Assembly: GCA_017848205.1 (NCBI GenBank)
Contig: JAGDDO010000245.1
Span: 1 to 9,976, forward strand
Direction: 5' to 3'
Source of the DNA: Oscillospiraceae bacterium
Lineage (GTDB): Bacteria; Bacillota_A; Clostridia; Oscillospirales; Ruminococcaceae
DNA length: 9,976 nt
Below the pieces are notes generated by a model that did no database searches, was not told the DNA's origin, and saw only the letters and a program-made list of their open reading frames with translations. Shown piece after piece: positions 5,752-9,976 of the stretch. The translations under genes and the position numbers were made by a program. Position 1 is the stretch's first letter. Each line of letters opens with the position of its first letter.

Positions 5752-7201
5752 AGAAATGGCAGACGCCGTGCTTAAAGCGCGGGATGCATACGAAGATAAA
5801 AAGAGAAAAAGAATAGTACTAATGAAAAACACAGCCGGGATCGCTGCAGTTGCATGTTCATTCTTTATCATGGCAGGATCGCTGATCTACTTTAATGTGA
5901 ACAAACCGGAGGATCCGGACAAATCCACTCTGGAAGTGCCGGAGGTTACTGAGGTTACACCGGTTTCTGAGGATGAACCTGCAGAAACTCCGGAAGTTAA
6001 TGAAGCAGTTACGGAAAAGAAAGACAGAGTGACAGAAGAAAGCAGCAACGTCACTGAGGCAGTTTCCGGAGCTTTAAGTACGGAACCGGTCACAGATGTT
6101 TCAGAGACAGTGAAACCGGAAAGTGCAGAAAAATCAGGAGCGAAAGAAAGTCCGAAATCATCTGCAGACAGCGGAAAAAAACAGGATCAGGCAGTAACGG
6201 AGAGACAGCATGTACATGAAACGGCTAAAGCTCCGGTGACTGAAAGGGAAAAGGTGCCTGAATCGACCAGAGCCGCAGTAACCAGAGCTGAAGTGACCAG
6301 AGCCGCAGTAACCAGAGCTGAAGTGACCAGAGCTGAAGTGACCAGGGCAGCAGTAACCAGAGCGGCAGTAACGGAAAAGCAGGTGCCGCGTGAGACCGTA
6401 GTTGAGGATAAGACGCCTGAGAAAGAAAATGTGACTGACAGAGCAGTCGAAAAGGCTGAAGAAGTGGCTGTAGCCGAGAACGTGAAGCCGACAAATTCTT
6501 CGCCAAAACCGATGATCACGCCTAAATCGTCAGCAGTCCCTGTGCCTGCAGCTGAAAGAGTTTCTCCGCAGCCTGTGAGTCCTCAGGAGAGACCAGTTGA
6601 CATACCTGATGAAGTGGCTGAAGAAAGTCCGAAACCGGTAGCAAAACCGGAACCGTCATCAGCTCCGGCATCAATGAAACCGACATCACCGTCACCACAT
6701 GGAGCCGAAGCAGAAATACTGACGCCTTCTGAAGATAAAGCAATGGATACTGAAAGTTCTTCGAATGTTCCGGACAGTCAGGCTGCTTTTGATGATATTA
6801 TCAATTTTACAGTTGTAAACAACACAGACTGTTATCTTTACTTCAAGGACAACGATCAGATACTGGTAATACTTTGTCAGAATGATGAGGACGTTCAGAA
6901 GATAAATGATATGATAGCTGAAAAAAGATATGATCCGGCGAAATTCGAATGCAGGATCAACGATCTGGTCATCGATCTTCCGGCGCAGAAGACAGATGAC
7001 ATGGAAAAGCAGAGAAAACTGATCAGCCGGTTTATGACGCAGAATAATATTTACGGCTATGCCAAAATAGAAGAAACTGACGGTGAAGAAAAAATATCAG
7101 TAAAACTCAACGATTCATCCAGCGAAAACGCAGCGAAGATCAGATACTTCCTGTCAATGTATTCAATAAGCTTTAACTCTGTAAAAATTGATCCGATTTA
7201 A
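5738..7201 (+). CDS. Single-pass membrane protein, probable anti-sigma factor/sensor with repeat stalk and C-terminal ectodomain
   Basis: A 487-residue protein translationally coupled to the ECF factor (14-bp overlap). Residues 1-32 are cytoplasmic and basic (KEMADAVLKARDAYEDKKRKR), and one membrane helix lies at about 33-53 (NTAGIAAVACSFFIMAGSLI). Residues 57-350 are a low-complexity Pro/Ser/Thr/Glu/Lys stalk able to cross the cell wall, with a 7-fold TRA(A/E)V repeat at 177-211. Residues 351-487 are a folded ectodomain (start FDDIINFTVVNNTDCYLYF, end FNSVKIDPI) with no family I can name. Position and topology match anti-sigma sensors such as RsgI or FecR-like proteins, but the cytoplasmic part is very short and lacks the HxxxCxxC zinc anti-sigma motif. 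The sigma-binding role is therefore inferred from context. It would hold the sigma factor at the membrane and respond to an extracellular cue or substrate. The alternative is a structural surface protein. Confidence 0.8.
   Translation: MRTSKEMADAVLKARDAYEDKKRKRIVLMKNTAGIAAVACSFFIMAGSLIYFNVNKPEDPDKSTLEVPEVTEVTPVSEDEPAETPEVNEAVTEKKDRVTEESSNVTEAVSGALSTEPVTDVSETVKPESAEKSGAKESPKSSADSGKKQDQAVTERQHVHETAKAPVTEREKVPESTRAAVTRAEVTRAAVTRAEVTRAEVTRAAVTRAAVTEKQVPRETVVEDKTPEKENVTDRAVEKAEEVAVAENVKPTNSSPKPMITPKSSAVPVPAAERVSPQPVSPQERPVDIPDEVAEESPKPVAKPEPSSAPASMKPTSPSPHGAEAEILTPSEDKAMDTESSSNVPDSQAAFDDIINFTVVNNTDCYLYFKDNDQILVILCQNDEDVQKINDMIAEKRYDPAKFECRINDLVIDLPAQKTDDMEKQRKLISRFMTQNNIYGYAKIEETDGEEKISVKLNDSSSENAAKIRYFLSMYSISFNSVKIDPI
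6266..6370 (+). repeat. In-gene tandem repeat, seven 15-bp units
   Basis: Seven consecutive units of the type ACCAGAGCYGMAGTR encode TRAAV or TRAEV (residues 177-211 of the membrane protein). Units 1 and 3 are identical, and units 2, 4 and 5 are identical; units 6 and 7 are diverged. The near-identity of DNA, not only protein, indicates recent expansion or contraction by slippage or recombination, so the stalk length is likely to vary between strains. Confidence 0.9.
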
Positions 7202-7253
7202 GGCAGAGAAACTTTTATGATTAATGACGAAAAAAGTGAAAGGATGATGTGCA

Positions 7254-9761
7254 ATGAAAAAGCAGAAACTTATTTCGGCTGCTGTTTCAGCTGTAATGGC
7301 GGTTTCTTATGCAGGATGTTTTCCGGGAATATACAAAGCCGGTGCGGAAGAAGCTGAGAATTCGCTGATCGCAAACAGAATGGAATTCTATACTGATCTG
7401 CATGAGGTCGATAACAGCGGATATTTTGAAGCAGCCTTTGAAGACTATGCGGCAAAGGTCGGAAATCTCGGCTACAAAGATGATAACTACAAGGGAAAGT
7501 GTGTTTCCTACATTTCAAACCGTGTGGAAAACAACGCATATTTTCTGCTTACTTTTCCTGAAGCAAAGGAAGAAATGTATATTTCCTTTGTAAAGAACGA
7601 TGATGATGTAAAGAATAAGGTCACAAAGGAAATACTTGATATTACCGGCGGAACCAGAGAAACTGACTACAGCGGTTCAACAGCGCTTATACTTGCTGAT
7701 GAGATAGGTGAGGAAAAATTCGCTGAAGTAATGAAGATTTGTCAGCCGTACATTGATGACGAAATTATCCGTGAAGTAAAGTATGATCAGAATTCACTCA
7801 AAAGTTATGAGACCCATATCAGTTTTGATAAGCTCTATTATTCTGATAATGTGTACGTTAATAAGGGTTATGATTTTGAGGCGGTTGCAGCTTTTCTGAA
7901 GCAGAAGGGTGAAAAGTGCAGGGTTATAAAAGCATATACAAACGATACAAATACGCTTTATACGATAGACCCTGAAAAGGATTCTGACGAAGAACGGCTC
8001 AGAATAGCGAAGCTTATTAAAGATGAATTCGGATATGAGTTTGATTTGAGTAATACTGACTTCAGAGCTGTCAGTGAATATAAAACGGCGCAGTTCATTC
8101 CTGCATCCTACACTGAACCGAAAAATGATACTCCTGAAAAAACTGAGGTACAGTCTGCAGTATCTGATGTCACAAAGAGCGGAAACATTGTTTACGGTGA
8201 CTTGAATGGTGACGGAAAAACTGACGTTACTGATCTTACGTTTTTGTCGCTTCACCTTATAGGCGATAATATCATCACAGATGCAGCACTTCTGGAGGCA
8301 GCTGATGTTCAGCCGGACGGTACAGTGAATCTGAGTGATCTTGCCCGTTTCAGACAGTATCTTTCCAAGAAGACAGATTCAATCGGTAAAACACAGGATA
8401 TACAGACTGTACCGGAAGAACCGGATGAAAGTGAACTTACTGATATTACCGACATCAGTAAAACCGTAAATGCTGGTCCTGGTTTTGATAAATGGAATTA
8501 CAATGTTAAATCAGTGATGATCTCATCTATGGAGGACTATGATAAATACATTGGTATCGACAGCGAGGAAAATAAGAATATTGCAAAGCAGGGAGTCGAA
8601 GTAAATGATGAATTCTTTAAGACTAACAGACTTGCAGTCATGATTGACAATTCGGAAAGCTGCAACGGAGTAGAATTTACTCTGACGGGAGTAAAACTTG
8701 ATAAAGAAGGCAATGTTCATCTTTACTATGATAAGTTCGTTCCTGAAATGATGACAGCACTGGCAAGTGTTTCACATTTCATTACCGTTGTTCCTGCAGA
8801 TGATAATAAGGAAAGCAACGCATTTGTTCATTTTAACGTGATCCACGAACGGACTGATATCACTGACCAGTGCATGATAATGAACTCCACCGGAGTGGTA
8901 TATAAAAATCACGGGACCATGTATCCGTCTGTCAGCGGAATGGTCACATCGATGGATCAGTTTACTGAAGAAATGGACAAGTACGGTATTGAACCGTCAG
9001 ATGTTATCGAAAGATTCGGCATTTCCGAAAAATTCTTTGATGACTATTTCCTTATCTATCATACCGATTACGCAAGCAACACTAATCCGAAAAACAGGAT
9101 AGTTTCAGTAACTGTTGACTATAAGAATAATCTTCAGATGAATGTCAGCAGATATACGACAGTACGCTATAATGATGAAGGAGTGCCGTATTCCATGGGC
9201 GGAGAAATGGAGGTTAACTGGTTCCTTGCAGCCGCAGTTCCTAAGAGTGTTACTGATCCGTCTGAAGTGGTGTCATTTGATGCTAAGAGTGTTTCGTCAC
9301 AGGACGAAAACGGATTCAGTATTTATAACAAAATAAATGAGAGAGCGGTAGTATCTGATTCTGCTACTGAATTTGAATTTAAGGACAGAGAAATCAGGTT
9401 CATTGATTCTGTCGGTGAATTTGACCGCATAAATGAATTCTACGGCGGAAAATTCAGTCATCTGAAAGATGAATTTCTGACTGATGATTTCTTTAAGGAC
9501 AATATGCTGTTTATTATGTGTCAGCCGTCTGAAAAGAAAAATGTAAAGTACAATATTTTAAACTTAAGTATGGCAAGCAATGCAGTTCTCAGTGTTCAGG
9601 TAGGAAAATTCATAAACGCAGAAGATGCTGCCGATGATGACATCACAGAATGGCATCTTGCAGCAGCTGTTCCGAGAAGTGAACTTGTTTTTGAAAAGAG
9701 TGAGCTTTCTGCGAAGATAAGTTATAAAACTGAGGAAGCTTTGCTCGGAAGATTTGAATGA
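7254..9761 (+). CDS. Secreted protein with internal dockerin and three tandem copies of an unrecognised domain
   Basis: An 835-residue exported protein, third gene of the ECF operon (52 bp after the membrane-protein gene; AAAGG 10 nt before the ATG). The signal sequence is MKKQKLISAAVSAVMAVSYAG, with cleavage likely after AGA (29-31). YAGC at 19-22 is a poor lipobox. Residues 32-300 form an N-terminal region with two alpha/beta-looking halves and no family I recognise. A type I-like dockerin occupies 315-373 (DLNGDGKTDVTD, then DVQPDGTVNLSD, whose third position is Gln). Residues about 417-835 are three divergent repeats, each with an S-M/V-(D/E/G) start, an FF(K/D)xxxL motif 27-29 residues later (FF at 454, 594, 746) and a xxVP end (TVVP 511, AAVP 660, AAVP 804). 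No catalytic motif is visible. It probably docks to a cohesin and acts as a ligand-binding or reporter partner of the sensor; this role is inferred. Confidence 0.85.
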   Translation: MKKQKLISAAVSAVMAVSYAGCFPGIYKAGAEEAENSLIANRMEFYTDLHEVDNSGYFEAAFEDYAAKVGNLGYKDDNYKGKCVSYISNRVENNAYFLLTFPEAKEEMYISFVKNDDDVKNKVTKEILDITGGTRETDYSGSTALILADEIGEEKFAEVMKICQPYIDDEIIREVKYDQNSLKSYETHISFDKLYYSDNVYVNKGYDFEAVAAFLKQKGEKCRVIKAYTNDTNTLYTIDPEKDSDEERLRIAKLIKDEFGYEFDLSNTDFRAVSEYKTAQFIPASYTEPKNDTPEKTEVQSAVSDVTKSGNIVYGDLNGDGKTDVTDLTFLSLHLIGDNIITDAALLEAADVQPDGTVNLSDLARFRQYLSKKTDSIGKTQDIQTVPEEPDESELTDITDISKTVNAGPGFDKWNYNVKSVMISSMEDYDKYIGIDSEENKNIAKQGVEVNDEFFKTNRLAVMIDNSESCNGVEFTLTGVKLDKEGNVHLYYDKFVPEMMTALASVSHFITVVPADDNKESNAFVHFNVIHERTDITDQCMIMNSTGVVYKNHGTMYPSVSGMVTSMDQFTEEMDKYGIEPSDVIERFGISEKFFDDYFLIYHTDYASNTNPKNRIVSVTVDYKNNLQMNVSRYTTVRYNDEGVPYSMGGEMEVNWFLAAAVPKSVTDPSEVVSFDAKSVSSQDENGFSIYNKINERAVVSDSATEFEFKDREIRFIDSVGEFDRINEFYGGKFSHLKDEFLTDDFFKDNMLFIMCQPSEKKNVKYNILNLSMASNAVLSVQVGKFINAEDAADDDITEWHLAAAVPRSELVFEKSELSAKISYKTEEALLGRFE

Positions 9762-9786
9762 TAAGCCAGTGCTCCCGCTGAAAGGT

Positions 9787-9813
9787 AGTCTTCATCCCTG
9801 CGGTCTGAAGACT
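9787..9813 (+). repeat. 8-bp inverted repeat hairpin downstream of the operon
   Basis: AGTCTTCA (9787-9794) pairs with TGAAGACT (9806-9813) across an 11-nt loop, 26 bp after the stop of the 835-residue gene. There is no U-tract, so it is not a terminator by itself. It may protect the 3' end of the operon mRNA. Confidence 0.4.
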
Positions 9814-9822
9814 GCTATAGAA

Positions 9823-9856
9823 AAACCGGGCTGTTTCCACAGCCCGGTTTATAAAC
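9823..9856 (+). terminator. Intrinsic terminator of the ECF operon, possibly bidirectional
   Basis: A 12-bp GC-rich perfect stem, AAACCGGGCTGT (9823-9834) with ACAGCCCGGTTT (9839-9850), has a TTCC loop. The plus-strand tail (TTTATAAAC) is only moderately U-rich; on the minus strand the stem is followed by TTTTT including the stem end. It ends the sigma-sensor-dockerin operon and may also stop leftward transcripts. Confidence 0.75.
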
Positions 9857-9874
9857 ATAACCACTTATTATGCT

Positions 9875-9909
9875 AAAAAAGGTGCCGGTAATCCTGCTGG
9901 ATTACCGGC
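9875..9909 (-). terminator. Strong intrinsic terminator for a leftward gene beyond the right edge
   Basis: A perfect 11-bp stem, GCCGGTAATCC (9884-9894) with GGATTACCGGC (9899-9909), has a 4-nt loop. On the minus strand it is followed by ACC and six T's. Nothing inside the window is transcribed leftward into it, so it implies a minus-strand gene ending just outside. Confidence 0.75.
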
Positions 9910-9920
9910 GCTATATTATT

Positions 9921-9937
9921 GTCTGCCTCCGGCAGAC
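9921..9937 (-). repeat. Short palindrome, C-GGA-G triloop hairpin (minus-strand reading)
   Basis: On the minus strand this reads ATGGTG-GTCTGCC-GGA-GGCAGAC, the same prefix, stem and triloop type as 3714-3730 and closely related to 3171-3185. It lies at the 3' side of the presumed off-window leftward gene. Confidence 0.6.
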
Positions 9938-9976
9938 CACCATTAAAACCGGCTGATAATACAGTCGGTAATTTTT

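Noticed and set aside
6266..6370. Short regularly spaced repeats considered as a CRISPR array
   Set aside because: Units are 15 bp, contiguous, without spacers and in frame inside a gene.
6187..6519. Minus-strand open frames full of Leu/Val/Ala repeats opposite the stalk region
   Set aside because: They are antisense images of the 15-bp repeats in the membrane-protein gene, with no ribosome binding site and no recognisable protein.
7254..7325. Lipoprotein signal in the 835-residue protein (YAGC)
   Set aside because: The -3 position is Tyr, which is unlike a lipobox, and an AGA cleavage site lies just downstream. A normal secreted protein is more likely.
7794..8255. 153-codon minus-strand open frame inside the 835-residue gene
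   Set aside because: It is antisense to a clear coding region that includes the first calcium loop of the dockerin. Its product has no recognisable features.
9643..9864. 73-codon minus-strand open frame at the end of the operon
   Set aside because: It runs through the terminator hairpin and antisense to the last repeat of the 835-residue protein. It has no support as a gene.

Overview
The window looks like chromosomal DNA of a cellulosome-forming Ruminococcus or a close Clostridial relative. This rests on two proteins with type I-like dockerin repeats behind signal peptides, an AAA/PD-(D/E)XK protein of the kind that is abundant in gut Firmicutes and Bacteroidetes, strong AAAGG/GGAGG ribosome binding sites, sigma-A-like promoters and AT-rich intergenic DNA. 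The genus is an inference; no marker gene is present.

Layout from left to right. Bases 1-1270 are the right end of an IS66-family insertion sequence: the transposase is cut by the window edge, and a probable terminal repeat ends in GTTAC about 11 bp past the stop codon of the next gene. On the minus strand follow an AAA-ATPase-like/PD-(D/E)XK protein (1282-3000), a small coiled-coil protein resembling the tail of Rpn-type nucleases (3224-3598), and a secreted 262-residue dockerin protein (3873-4661). The first two each have a clear sigma-A-like promoter, and intrinsic terminators follow the second and third.

The interesting part is 3873-9761. A 532-bp divergent intergenic region separates the minus-strand dockerin gene from a plus-strand operon. 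The operon encodes an ECF sigma factor (5194-5751), an overlapping single-pass membrane protein with a long low-complexity stalk and a C-terminal ectodomain (5738-7201, probable anti-sigma/sensor), and an 835-residue secreted protein with an internal dockerin and three copies of an unrecognised domain of about 110 residues (7254-9761). Facing outward on both strands is the same promoter-like module: a 21-bp block that is 20/21 identical, exactly 15 bp, then TGTATAATA. The simplest model is that the ECF factor, or a shared regulator, drives both its own operon and the divergent dockerin gene. This would be a membrane sensor-sigma circuit tied to cellulosome-associated proteins, analogous in logic to SigI/RsgI of Clostridium thermocellum but using an ECF factor.

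The intergenic regions also hold a 116-bp MITE-like or structured-RNA element (4689-4804) in the leader of the divergent dockerin gene, a family of small hairpins with C-GNA-G triloops, and terminators on both strands at the right end. One of those points to an unseen leftward gene beyond the window.
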